A DNA stretch of 64,000 nt from G965222335 sp965222335 (lineage in GTDB: Bacteria; Pseudomonadota; Gammaproteobacteria; Pseudomonadales; Halieaceae), in contig OZ244944.1 of NCBI GenBank assembly GCA_965222335.1, forward strand, positions 1,798,001 through 1,862,000. Reading direction: 5' to 3'. Below, one piece after another: positions 34,368-42,599 of this stretch. The position numbers and the translations under genes were made by a program. Position 1 is the first letter of the stretch. Each line of letters starts with the position of its first letter. Below the pieces are notes generated by a model, which was given only the letters and a program-made list of their open reading frames with translations, did no database searches and had not been told where the DNA came from.

Positions 34368-35510
34368 TTACTCCTGTGCTTGCGGCCGGTCGGGGATATC
34401 ACGCCAGCGACCGCCGGCGGCGCTCGAGGCCAGCACGGTGTCGATGAATGCCATGCCCCGCCAGGCGTCTTCCAGCCCTGGCTGGTAGAGGCCGTCGGCA
34501 TGCCCTCGCAGGCGGGCCGCGAACTGGCGATAAAGATTGGCAAAGGCCTCAAGGTAGCCCTCGGGGTGCCCCGCGGGCACCCGGTTGAGGGATGCCGCCG
34601 GGTCGCCGACTCCCGGCCAGCCGGTACGCAGTATTTGCGCCGGGCGGTCGTTGTATTTCAGCAACAGGCTGTTGGGCTCCTGCTGGTGCCACTCCAGGCC
34701 GGCATGCTCGCCGTAAACCCGGATACTGAGATTGTTCTCCTCGCCGACGCTCACCTGGCTGGCAATCAGTACCCCCCGCGCGCCGTTCTCGAAGCGCAGC
34801 ATGGCCGTACCGTCGTCGTCCAGCTGGCGACCCGGCACCAGGGGTCCGGCATCGGCGCACAGGGCGCTCACCCTGAGGCCGGTTACGGTTTCGGCGAGAT
34901 TGAAGGCATGGGTGCCGATATCGCCCATGCAGCAGCTCGGCCCGGCCTTCGCCGGGTCCAGGCGCCACAATTCCGACGGGTCTGCATCAGCGGCCAGCCA
35001 GCCCTGGCTGTACTCCACCACCACCTTGCGCACGGCCCCCAGGTCACCGTGCAGCACCCGGGCTCTCGCCTCCTGCACCAGGGGGTAGCCGATGTAGGTG
35101 TGGGTCAGGGCGTAGTGCAAACCGCTACGACCCGCAGCCAGCATGAGCTCGCGGGCCTCGACGAGATTCAGGGTCGCCGGCTTGTCGGAAAGGACGTGAA
35201 AGCCCGCCTCAAGGGCCGCGGCGGCGACTGGCAGGTGCAGATGGTTGGGGGTGACGATGGCGACAAACTCCATGCGCTCGGCGGCTGGCAAAGCGGCTTC
35301 TGCGGCCATCATTGCCAAGTAGTTGCCGTAGCACCTGGCAGCGCTTAGGCCCAGCGCCTGGCCACTGCGCAGCGAGCGCTCGGGATCGCCACTGAAGCAC
35401 CCACAAACCAGTTCGATTTCGCCGTCCAGCGCCGCGGCCATGCGGTGTACTGCGCCGATAAAGGCACCTTCGCCACCGCCGACCATACCCATGCGCACGC
35501 GTCCCGCCAC
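34368..35510 (-). CDS. Gfo/Idh/MocA-family sugar oxidoreductase
   Basis: A 380-residue protein. The N-terminal dinucleotide domain starts GMVGGGEGAFIG, followed by VAIVTPNHLH and the catalytic-lysine motif LSDKPATLN (Lys of the EKP-type signature). The C-terminal domain has MGDIGTHAFNLAE with the conserved Asp/His. It interconverts a sugar hydroxyl and keto group with NAD(P). In Sinorhizobium a member of this family (ThuB) works with ThuA on 3-keto-disaccharides. I start at GTG 35510, after GAGAGGGA; a longer frame would run through the operator. First gene of a three-gene unit. Confidence 0.8.
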   Translation of the reverse strand: MAGRVRMGMVGGGEGAFIGAVHRMAAALDGEIELVCGCFSGDPERSLRSGQALGLSAARCYGNYLAMMAAEAALPAAERMEFVAIVTPNHLHLPVAAAALEAGFHVLSDKPATLNLVEARELMLAAGRSGLHYALTHTYIGYPLVQEARARVLHGDLGAVRKVVVEYSQGWLAADADPSELWRLDPAKAGPSCCMGDIGTHAFNLAETVTGLRVSALCADAGPLVPGRQLDDDGTAMLRFENGARGVLIASQVSVGEENNLSIRVYGEHAGLEWHQQEPNSLLLKYNDRPAQILRTGWPGVGDPAASLNRVPAGHPEGYLEAFANLYRQFAARLRGHADGLYQPGLEDAWRGMAFIDTVLASSAAGGRWRDIPDRPQAQE

Positions 35511-35538
35511 TGCCTGTCCCTCTCGCCTTTTACTGCAC

Positions 35539-35567
35539 AATGTAAACGTATACATTTTATTGCGCAA
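35539..35567 (-). promoter_or_regulatory. LacI-regulon promoter/operator 1 (Gfo/Idh unit)
   Basis: Minus strand: -35 TTGCGC (35567-35562), a 17-base spacer and -10 TACATT (35544-35539). The 18-bp palindrome AATGTAAACGTATACATT (35539-35556) covers the -10 and most of the spacer, so bound repressor would block polymerase. The GTG start is 29 bases downstream. Confidence 0.75.
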
Positions 35568-35588
35568 GACACCGCTGCCGGGTGTCGT

Positions 35589-36596
35589 TCAGATCGCAGA
35601 CACGGACTCGCGGATGACCAGTTCGTGCGGTAGCTCCCGGCCATCACTGCTGACAGGCTTGCCGGACAACAGATCGACCATCATCTGCATGCTCAGGGCA
35701 CCGATTTCACGGCGCGGCTGGCGAATCGTGGTCAATGGCGGGTCACAGTAGGCGGCGAACTTGATATCGTCGAAGCCCATCAGTGATACGTCCCGCGGGA
35801 CCTGGATGCCGCGGGTCTTGAGCACCTGCAGCGCGCCAATCGCCATGGCATCGTTGGCCGCGAATATGGCGGTGGGCAGCTTCGCCGCCTGCACCAGCTC
35901 GCGCGCCGCCTGGGCGCCGGAATCCAGGGAAAAGTCACCGCGATACTCCAGCGCGCGGGTGGCGCGCACGCCCACCTCGGCCATGCCCTTGCGATAGCCA
36001 CGCAGTCGGTCCCGGCACAGGGGCGAGTCTGCCGGCCCATTGATATAGGCAATACGGCGGTGACCCTGCCTGGCGAGGTAGCGTACGCCGTCCAGCGCAG
36101 CGCCGTAGTTGTCTATCCGCACACCGGGAACAGGAATCAGGTCATCGTACTCGCAGGCCATCACCAGGGGTGGCCATTTCGGGTCGAGGCTCTTGCGGCT
36201 CTTGCTGTAGGCGAAGGGAATGGTACGGCCGAGACTGATCAGGCCATCCGCCTGGCGCTGGGCACAGAGGTCGCCATAGGCGCGCGCGTTGGCGGGCTCG
36301 TTCTGCATATCCCCCAACAGGATACGATAGCCGCTCTTGCGCGCCACCTCCTCGATGCCCTGGATGATGTTGGAGAAGAAGCTGTTGGTGATATCGGGCA
36401 CCAGCACCACCACCGAATTGTTGCGATTGGTGCGAAAGCTCCGGGCGAGGCTGTTGGTCACATAGCCGCTCTGCTTTACCGCCGCCATGACCTTTTCCCG
36501 GGTGCGCTCGGTAACCTTTCCCGGATCGGCAATGGCGCGCGAGACGGTTGCGGTGGACACCCCGGCGAGGCGTGCGACGTCCTTGATTGAGACCAT
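35589..36596 (-). CDS. LacI-family transcriptional regulator of the sulfated-glycoside locus
   Basis: A 335-residue LacI/GalR repressor. N-terminal helix-turn-helix SIKDVARLAGVSTATVSRAI and hinge GYVTNSLARSF, then the periplasmic-binding-protein-like effector domain (VVVLVPDITNSFFSNI; late GFDDIKFAAYCDPPLTTI). It sits between the Gfo/Idh unit and the divergent ThuA unit. The four TGTAAWCG-type palindromes around the locus have the central CG and the length expected for LacI-family operators. The inducer is likely a sugar or oxidised sugar from the pathway. It reads away from the ThuA unit, and operator 2 in the shared spacer may also give autoregulation. Confidence 0.9.
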   Translation of the reverse strand: MVSIKDVARLAGVSTATVSRAIADPGKVTERTREKVMAAVKQSGYVTNSLARSFRTNRNNSVVVLVPDITNSFFSNIIQGIEEVARKSGYRILLGDMQNEPANARAYGDLCAQRQADGLISLGRTIPFAYSKSRKSLDPKWPPLVMACEYDDLIPVPGVRIDNYGAALDGVRYLARQGHRRIAYINGPADSPLCRDRLRGYRKGMAEVGVRATRALEYRGDFSLDSGAQAARELVQAAKLPTAIFAANDAMAIGALQVLKTRGIQVPRDVSLMGFDDIKFAAYCDPPLTTIRQPRREIGALSMQMMVDLLSGKPVSSDGRELPHELVIRESVSAI

Positions 36597-36676
36597 ACTG
36601 ATTCCCGCGGGTATTGGGGCTCTTCGATTCTACCGCAGCCCCGATCCGATGACAGCGACAACTTCCGGGGCGCAAC

Positions 36677-36705
36677 TTGACGACTATGATGAAAACGATT
36701 ACATT
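36677..36705 (+). promoter_or_regulatory. LacI-regulon promoter/operator 2 (ThuA/GMC unit)
   Basis: TTGACG (36677-36682), a 17-base spacer and TACATT (36700-36705). The operator TGAAAACGATTACA (36690-36703) overlaps spacer and -10 in the same geometry as operator 1, with one mismatch to the consensus. A separate TATAAT at 36715-36720 lacks a matching -35. Confidence 0.75.
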
Positions 36706-36744
36706 TTCCGCCAGTATAATCAAAATACCGGGCTTCGCTATCGC

Positions 36745-37602
36745 ATGAAGACCTTTTTCAAACGATTTACCATCGCGGTGCTGCTGCTGGTGCTGGGAGG
36801 CGGGGCCTACCTCGCCTACCAGCTGCGTGCCGTGGGCCTGCTGCGCGCGCCCGAGTACGACACGGTTGCCCCGGCCCTGCCGGCACTGGGGCGGCCGGCG
36901 ATCCTGGTCCTGGATAAAACCAACGGCTTTATTCACAAGGAAGGCCTGCCCGCCGCGTCCCGCATGCTGCAGGCGCTGGCAGAGCGGGAGGGGTGGCACA
37001 TATACCAGACGGATAACGCCGCCACCCACAATCCCGCGGACCTCGCCCGCTTCGACCTGGTGATCTGGAACAATACCTCCGGGGACATCCTCACCGGCGA
37101 TCAGCGTCAGGCCTTCAAATCCTGGCTGGAGGACGGCGGTCGCTGGCTGGGCCTGCACGCCGCGGGCGGAGACCGGGAGTACGCCTGGGACTGGTATCCA
37201 GACACCCTCCTCGGGGCCCAGTTTATTGGCCACACCATGTCACCGCAGTTCCAGGAAGCCGAGATTCTGGTGGCAGACAAGTCGGCACTGACCGGGCACC
37301 TACCCACACCCTGGGTGGTCGGGCCTGAAGAGTGGTACGCTTTTGACCGCAATCCGCGTGCGCAGGGTGCGAAGATTCTGCTGGTGCTGGATGAGAGCTC
37401 CTATAAACCGGAAAATGCGGGCTTCATGCCCTTCCCCGACACCAGCATGCCCGGAGAGCACCCGATTGCGTGGACACAGCAGATTGGCAGGGGCGCCATG
37501 ACCTACTCGGCAATTGGCCATCGGCCGGAAACCTACGCACTCCCCGCGTACCGTGAATTTATCACCCGCGCGATTCGCCAGCTGCTGGAGCACACACCAT
37601 GA
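36745..37602 (+). CDS. Membrane-anchored ThuA-like protein
   Basis: A 285-residue protein. One N-terminal transmembrane helix (residues 8-26) is followed by a ThuA-like domain: ILVLDKTNGFIHKEG, DLVIWNNTSGDILT, WLGLHAAGGDREYAWDW and HPIAWTQQIGRGAMTYSAIGH. ThuA of rhizobia belongs to the trehalose/sucrose 3-keto pathway and has a glutamine-amidotransferase-like fold. The helix would hold this copy on the periplasmic side, unlike the usual cytoplasmic ThuA. The ATG at 36745 immediately precedes the helix. Its stop overlaps the small membrane protein start (ATGA). Confidence 0.75.
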   Translation: MKTFFKRFTIAVLLLVLGGGAYLAYQLRAVGLLRAPEYDTVAPALPALGRPAILVLDKTNGFIHKEGLPAASRMLQALAEREGWHIYQTDNAATHNPADLARFDLVIWNNTSGDILTGDQRQAFKSWLEDGGRWLGLHAAGGDREYAWDWYPDTLLGAQFIGHTMSPQFQEAEILVADKSALTGHLPTPWVVGPEEWYAFDRNPRAQGAKILLVLDESSYKPENAGFMPFPDTSMPGEHPIAWTQQIGRGAMTYSAIGHRPETYALPAYREFITRAIRQLLEHTP

Positions 37603-37862
37603 GCAGGGGAGTCACCCGGGCCATCCTGTGGGGCGCCGCGGTCGCGGCTTATCTCTATTTTGGCCTGGAAGCCACCGGCTGGATGTTTTACGAGGCCAGT
37701 TTTGCCCTCAACACTGAGTGGCTTTACTGGGGCTATACGGTATTCCGCGGCGGCGACTACCTGTTCAGCCTCTGGCCCTATCACCTGCCGGCCTGTATTA
37801 CAGCCGGGCTGCTGGTCGCCCTGCTGGTGACCTGGCGCTCGGCCCGCAAGGAGAGAAGATGA
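37599..37862 (+). CDS. Small two-helix membrane protein
   Basis: An 87-residue protein with hydrophobic helices at about residues 7-27 and 58-76 separated by an aromatic-rich loop (WLYWGYTVFRGGDYLFSLWPYH), ending in a basic tail. It overlaps ThuA-like upstream and the subunit-3-like gene downstream by four bases each, so it is a coupled member of the operon. No family recognised. The loop has histidine and many aromatics but no CxxCH, so it is not a cytochrome c. It may anchor the dehydrogenase or pass electrons to quinone; that is speculation. Confidence 0.7.
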   Translation: MSRGVTRAILWGAAVAAYLYFGLEATGWMFYEASFALNTEWLYWGYTVFRGGDYLFSLWPYHLPACITAGLLVALLVTWRSARKERR

Positions 37863-38503
37863 ATCGACGGGAGTTTTTGCAGGCGGCGGCGGTGCTCACG
37901 GCCGGCGCCACCACGCTGCCCCGTGGCTGGGCCATGAGCGGGGAACAACAGGCCTTTCTCGCCGCGCAGCCGGACTATATCGACCGGCACGAGGTCGACT
38001 TCTTCACCCCCTCCCAGCGCGCGGCCATCCGCGCCATGGCGGAGCAGGTCATTCCCGCTACCGACACCCCGGGCGCGATTGACGCCGGCGTGCCTCGCTT
38101 TATCGAGCTGATGGTCGCGGACTGGTTCAACGAGGAAGAGCGTCAATCCTTCATGCAAGGCATGGCGGGTTTCCTGGCGGCGGTCGACGGTGAGTTTTCC
38201 ACATTACCCCCCGAAGCACAGCTCGCCCTCATGGAGGAGGCCGAGACGGCCGCCCAGGATTCCGGCTGGTACGATGCGGGCGCCACAATGCACCTGTGGA
38301 GTGCCGATGCGCCGTTTATCTGCCAGCTGAAGGAACTCACCGTCCTCGGCTTTTTCCTGTCCGAGCCGGGCGCCACCCAGGTGCTGCGCGACAATCCCAT
38401 GGGCAGCTTTGAAGGCAATATACCCCTCGCCCGGGACGATTCAGCCTATAACGCATTGCTACCCCTGCGGGTCATGTTTGGAGCCAAAGCCAATGTCGTA
38501 TGA
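37859..38503 (+). CDS. Gluconate 2-dehydrogenase subunit-3-like protein with Tat signal
   Basis: 214 residues. MNRREFLQAAAVLTAGA is a Tat signal (RR-x-F-L). The mature part (FTPSQRAAIRAMAEQVIPATDTPGAIDAGV, the WFNEEERQSFMQG helix, ELTVLGFFLSEPGA) matches the small subunit of gluconate-2-dehydrogenase and glucoside-3-dehydrogenase complexes. In those systems the small subunit carries the Tat signal and exports the signal-less flavin subunit bound to it. Here the GMC gene follows with an 11-base overlap and has no signal of its own, exactly as expected. Confidence 0.8.
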   Translation: MNRREFLQAAAVLTAGATTLPRGWAMSGEQQAFLAAQPDYIDRHEVDFFTPSQRAAIRAMAEQVIPATDTPGAIDAGVPRFIELMVADWFNEEERQSFMQGMAGFLAAVDGEFSTLPPEAQLALMEEAETAAQDSGWYDAGATMHLWSADAPFICQLKELTVLGFFLSEPGATQVLRDNPMGSFEGNIPLARDDSAYNALLPLRVMFGAKANVV

Positions 38504-40199
38504 GGATTTTGATGCGGTAGTTGTCGGCTCCGGTATTTCGGGCGGCTGGGCGGCCAAGGAGCTGACCGAAAAGGGGCTGAAGGTCCTGGTGCTGGAGCGG
38601 GGCAATAATATCCGCCACGGCAGCGACTACGCCGGCGAGCACGCGGGCACCTGGAAGCTGCCCTACTACGGCATGCCCAATCGCGAGCGCCTGGAGCGAG
38701 ACTACTTTATCCAGCGCCAGTCCTATGCCTGCAATGAATCCACTATCCAGTACTGGAATAACGACCGCCTGAATCCCTATGTCCGCAATGAGGACAAGCC
38801 TTTCAGCTGGATGCGCGCCGACGTTGTCGGTGGCCGCTCGCTGATGTGGGGGCGCCAGACCTATCGCTGGAGCGACGCCGACTTCAGCGCCAACGCCCGG
38901 GACGGCCACGGCATTCCCTGGCCGGTGAGCTACGCGGAGATCGCCCCCTGGTACAGCCACGTGGAGGAGTTTATCGGCGTCAGCGGCGAGTCGGAAGGCT
39001 GGGACCACCTGCCGGACAGCGAGTTTCTGCCGCCCATGGATTACCACGGCATCGAGCGGACCATCAAAGGCCGGGTGCAGGAAAAAATGCCCGAGGTGAA
39101 GATCACCATGGGCCGCTGTGCGGTACTTACTCGTGAGCACAAAGGCCGCGCCGCCTGCCATTACTGCGGCCCCTGCGAGCGGGGCTGCTCGACCGGCAGC
39201 TATTTCAGCTCCCAAAGCTCTACCCTGCCCGCCGCAAGAGCGACCGGCAACCTGACCCTGCTGCCCGACCAGGTTGTCGAGCGCCTGGAGCACGATCCGA
39301 CGGGCACCCGGGTCACTGCGGTCAACTGTATCGACACCCGCACCGGCGAGCGGCGCAGCTTCAGCGCACGCCTGTTTTTCCTCTGCGCCTCGACCCTCGG
39401 CAGCACCCAGATCATGCTCAACTCCACCAGCGAACAGCATCCCAATGGCCTGTCCAATCGCAGCGGCACCCTCGGCCGCTACCTGATGGACCACGGCATG
39501 ATCGCGCACACCGGCATCTTTATCGACGACGTGGACAGCTACTACAAGGGCAACCGGCCCAACGGCCTGTACATTCCGCGATTCCGCAATCTCGAGGGGC
39601 AGGACGAGGATGCCGACTTCGTGCGCGGCTACGGCTATCAGGCCATGCCCATTCGCCCTGACTGGCAAATGTCCTACAACAGGAAGGGCTTTGGCGCGCA
39701 GTACAAGGAGGCCCTGCGCAAACCTGGCCCCTTCTGGGTCTGGGCGCTTGCCGGCTTTTTGGAATGCCTGCCCCGGGCCGACAACCGCATGTACCTGCAC
39801 TCCGACAAGGTTGACCGATTTGGCATTCCACAGGTCGCGACAGAGTTCAGCTGGGACGACAACGAGCGCAACCTCGCCCGGGACACCGGTGTCCAGGCGG
39901 AGAAAATCATGCGCGCTGCGGGTGCCATGTTCTCCAGCATCACACCGCCGGAGAAAATGGGCGAGGGTGGCTCCGCTATTCACGAAATGGGCACCGCGCG
40001 CATGGGCGACGACCCGGCACAGGCGGTGCTGAACAAATACAACCGCAGCCACGAACTGGACAACCTGTATGTGACCGATGGTTCCTTCATGACGTCCAGC
40101 GCCTGCGTAAACCCGTCGCTGACCTACATGGCGTTTACCGCCAGGGCCTGCGACCACGCCGTCAAGCAGCTTGCTGCCGGCGCCCTGAAAAACACATAA
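38493..40199 (+). CDS. GMC-family FAD oxidoreductase, glucoside-3-dehydrogenase-like catalytic subunit
   Basis: 568 residues. FAD-binding VVGSGISGGWAAKEL at the N-terminus, LVLERG, the GGRSLMWGRQ flavin loop and a cysteine motif CHYCGPCERGCSTGSY. The C-terminal HEMGTARMGDD and DGSFMTSSACVNPSLTYMAF hold the catalytic His/Asn pair. The Cys-rich segment and the pairing with a subunit-3 protein are typical of periplasmic glucoside/gluconate dehydrogenases that oxidise sugar hydroxyls and pass electrons to the respiratory chain. The ATG at 38493 lies inside the preceding gene. No cytochrome subunit gene is adjacent. Confidence 0.85.
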   Translation: MSYEDFDAVVVGSGISGGWAAKELTEKGLKVLVLERGNNIRHGSDYAGEHAGTWKLPYYGMPNRERLERDYFIQRQSYACNESTIQYWNNDRLNPYVRNEDKPFSWMRADVVGGRSLMWGRQTYRWSDADFSANARDGHGIPWPVSYAEIAPWYSHVEEFIGVSGESEGWDHLPDSEFLPPMDYHGIERTIKGRVQEKMPEVKITMGRCAVLTREHKGRAACHYCGPCERGCSTGSYFSSQSSTLPAARATGNLTLLPDQVVERLEHDPTGTRVTAVNCIDTRTGERRSFSARLFFLCASTLGSTQIMLNSTSEQHPNGLSNRSGTLGRYLMDHGMIAHTGIFIDDVDSYYKGNRPNGLYIPRFRNLEGQDEDADFVRGYGYQAMPIRPDWQMSYNRKGFGAQYKEALRKPGPFWVWALAGFLECLPRADNRMYLHSDKVDRFGIPQVATEFSWDDNERNLARDTGVQAEKIMRAAGAMFSSITPPEKMGEGGSAIHEMGTARMGDDPAQAVLNKYNRSHELDNLYVTDGSFMTSSACVNPSLTYMAFTARACDHAVKQLAAGALKNT

Positions 40200-40239
40200 C
40201 GAGAATATGATGCCCGCGGGAGCAAACTCGCAGCAGCAG

Positions 40240-40255
40240 ATGTAATCGTATACAT
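40240..40255 (+). promoter_or_regulatory. LacI-regulon operator 3 (TonB receptor)
   Basis: ATGTAATCGTATACAT, a near-perfect 16-bp palindrome with the same core as operators 1 and 4, 53 bases ahead of the receptor start. The TATACA/TACATA part could be the -10, as in operators 1 and 2; the -35 is weak, so activity may be low or need help. Confidence 0.65.
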
Positions 40256-40307
40256 ACTTTGCTGAGCCGGCACCCCGGGAAACCCCGTGATAATAAGAGG
40301 CAACACC

Positions 40308-42599
40308 ATGCGCACACTCACTTACCACTCCATCGCCGCCCTGGTACTCGCCGCCAACAGTGGCCTCACCCTGGCGCAGAAGCCCGCTTCGCCCCTGGCC
40401 CTGGAGGAGGTCATTGTCACTGCCACCAAACGCGAGGCCAGCCTGCAGGACGTCTCGGTGGCAGTGACCGCACTGTCTGACCAGCTTATCGAGGAAGCAC
40501 AGATCAACTCGGCGGAGGACCTGACCCAGCTCGTGCCTTCACTGAACCTGCAGAAAGGCACCAACCCAAGGCAAACCTCCTTCGTGATTCGCGGCATCGG
40601 GACCCAGTCCTTCAGTTCCGCGGTGGAGCCCAGTGTATCCACCATGCTGGACGGCGTGGTCATGGGGCGCTCGGGACAGGCATTCATGCAGCTGCTGGAC
40701 ATCCAGCGAGTGGAGGTGTTGCGCGGGCCCCAGGGCACCCTGTTCGGCAAGAACGCCACCGCCGGCGTGATCCACATCATCACCAAGGCGCCGACCGAGG
40801 AGTTCAGCGGCGAGGCGATGGCCAATGTCGCCGAAGACGGCGAATACCGTGGCGGTCTCAGCCTGGCCGGGCCGATCAGCGATTCGGTGGGCTACCGCCT
40901 GTCCGCGATCGGCAGCAGCGTCGACGGCTACACCCGGAACGCTTTCGACGGCGCGGACCTGAACGGCTCGGATGACTGGAACCTGCGCGGCAAACTGCGC
41001 TGGCTGGCCAATGATTCGCTGGACGTCACCCTGACCGGCGACTTCGGCAAGCGCTCCTGCGACTGCACGGTGCGCTCGATACGCAGCCTCGAGCCCTTTG
41101 GCGGCAACGAAGACCAGGTCCAGGGCATCCTCGACGGGCTCGCCCCCGTGGTCCCCGGCGAGGAAAACCAGGAAGCCAATATCAACAAGGCGCCCTTCAG
41201 CGACTGGGAGAGCTGGGGCAGCTCGCTGGAAGTGAACTGGGACCTGAACGACTACACCCTGACCTCGATCAGCGCGATTCGCGGCTACGAGGTAAACGGC
41301 TATACCGACAATGATGACCAGCCCATCGATGCCTTCGGCTTTGACCAGTTCGGGGGTTCGGAACAGGAGCAGATCACCCAGGAGTTGCGGCTGACATCCC
41401 CGGGAGAGGGCGCCTGGAGCTACGTCGTGGGCCTGTTCTACTTTGAGCAGGAAGTGGAGCGCAGCTTCCGCCGGCAGTTCGAGTTCGTCCCCGGTATGCC
41501 CGGCATTTCGATCGCAGACTTCTCGGTGGATACCGACAACTGGGCCGCCTTTGGCGAGGGGACCTGGCAACTGGCCGACGACTGGCGGCTGGTTCTCGGC
41601 GCCCGTTACACCGATGACGAGCTCGGCTACGAGTTCCAGCGGACCAGCGAGGGTTTCCTGCTCGCCCTGCCCAGCCCGGTGGCGCCTTTCGACGGCGGCA
41701 TCAGCGAGGACGATCTGTCGGGTAAAGTCGCCCTGCAGTGGGACTTCTCCGACAGCGGGATGACCTACCTGAGCTATACCCAGGGCTACAAGAGCCCGGC
41801 CCTGGATATCATCTTTGAAACCAATCCCGACAACCTGCAGAAAATCGACCCCGAGACCTCGGAGGCCTGGGAGATAGGGATCAAGACCAGCCTGTTCGAC
41901 AATCGCGCCCAGGTTAACGTCGCGCTGTTTCACGCCACCTACGAGGATTTTCAGGCCCAGGCTTTCTTCGACCCGGACGGCCCGCCCAACTGCCCCGAGA
42001 ACAACCCGGGCTGTGACCCCGACAATGTCACCGGCTCCTACCAGCTGATCAACGCCGGCGAGGTACTGACCCAGGGCCTGGAAGTCGACTTCAGCGCGCT
42101 GCTCACCGAGCGCCTGCGCCTCACCGGTGGTCTGGCCCTGATCGACGCCGGCATCGAGGAGTACACCGGTGGGCCCTGCAGCGGCGGCCAGATATACCGC
42201 GGCGAATGCCCCGACGGCCTGCAGGACCTGTCCGGCGGCGACCTGCCCTTCTCCCCCGACTGGAAACTCAGCCTGGCGGCGGCCTACACCATTCCCCTGG
42301 ACACCGGCTTCGACCTGGTGCTGCGCGGCCTGGCTCGCGCCCAGGACGAGGTGCAGTACTCCATGACCCAGGATGCAAACACCATCGGCGACAGCTACGC
42401 CATTTTCGATGCCTTCGTTTCCCTGGACGACCACGCGGGGCGCTGGACCGCCACGGCCTACGTCAAGAACCTGGGCGACGAGTTTTACCCCACCGGAATC
42501 GGCGCGCAGAACGAGAGCATCCTGCCCAACGGCTACGTGCACACCTATGCCAAGACCGCCAACCGGACCTGGGGACTGGAGATGCGCTACCGCTGGTAA
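40308..42599 (+). CDS. TonB-dependent outer-membrane receptor
   Basis: 763 residues. The signal peptide ends near TLAQ. A TonB-box-like EEVIVTATKRE leads into the plug domain (SFVIRGIGTQ, VEVLRGPQGTLFGKNATAGVIHIITK), then a 22-strand-type barrel ending in the aromatic C-terminus WGLEMRYRW with a TonB C-box (DEFYPTGI). This type imports large glycans, siderophores or other scarce solutes. No SusD partner is present, as expected in proteobacteria. AAGAGG precedes the ATG. Convergent with the sulfatase unit with no gap. The operator upstream places it in the LacI regulon. Confidence 0.9.
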   Translation: MRTLTYHSIAALVLAANSGLTLAQKPASPLALEEVIVTATKREASLQDVSVAVTALSDQLIEEAQINSAEDLTQLVPSLNLQKGTNPRQTSFVIRGIGTQSFSSAVEPSVSTMLDGVVMGRSGQAFMQLLDIQRVEVLRGPQGTLFGKNATAGVIHIITKAPTEEFSGEAMANVAEDGEYRGGLSLAGPISDSVGYRLSAIGSSVDGYTRNAFDGADLNGSDDWNLRGKLRWLANDSLDVTLTGDFGKRSCDCTVRSIRSLEPFGGNEDQVQGILDGLAPVVPGEENQEANINKAPFSDWESWGSSLEVNWDLNDYTLTSISAIRGYEVNGYTDNDDQPIDAFGFDQFGGSEQEQITQELRLTSPGEGAWSYVVGLFYFEQEVERSFRRQFEFVPGMPGISIADFSVDTDNWAAFGEGTWQLADDWRLVLGARYTDDELGYEFQRTSEGFLLALPSPVAPFDGGISEDDLSGKVALQWDFSDSGMTYLSYTQGYKSPALDIIFETNPDNLQKIDPETSEAWEIGIKTSLFDNRAQVNVALFHATYEDFQAQAFFDPDGPPNCPENNPGCDPDNVTGSYQLINAGEVLTQGLEVDFSALLTERLRLTGGLALIDAGIEEYTGGPCSGGQIYRGECPDGLQDLSGGDLPFSPDWKLSLAAAYTIPLDTGFDLVLRGLARAQDEVQYSMTQDANTIGDSYAIFDAFVSLDDHAGRWTATAYVKNLGDEFYPTGIGAQNESILPNGYVHTYAKTANRTWGLEMRYRW

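Noticed and set aside
36715..36720. TATAAT as the -10 of the ThuA unit
   Set aside because: No -35 at suitable spacing; the TTGACG-17-TACATT pair overlapping the operator matches the geometry at operator 1 better. It remains a possible secondary -10.
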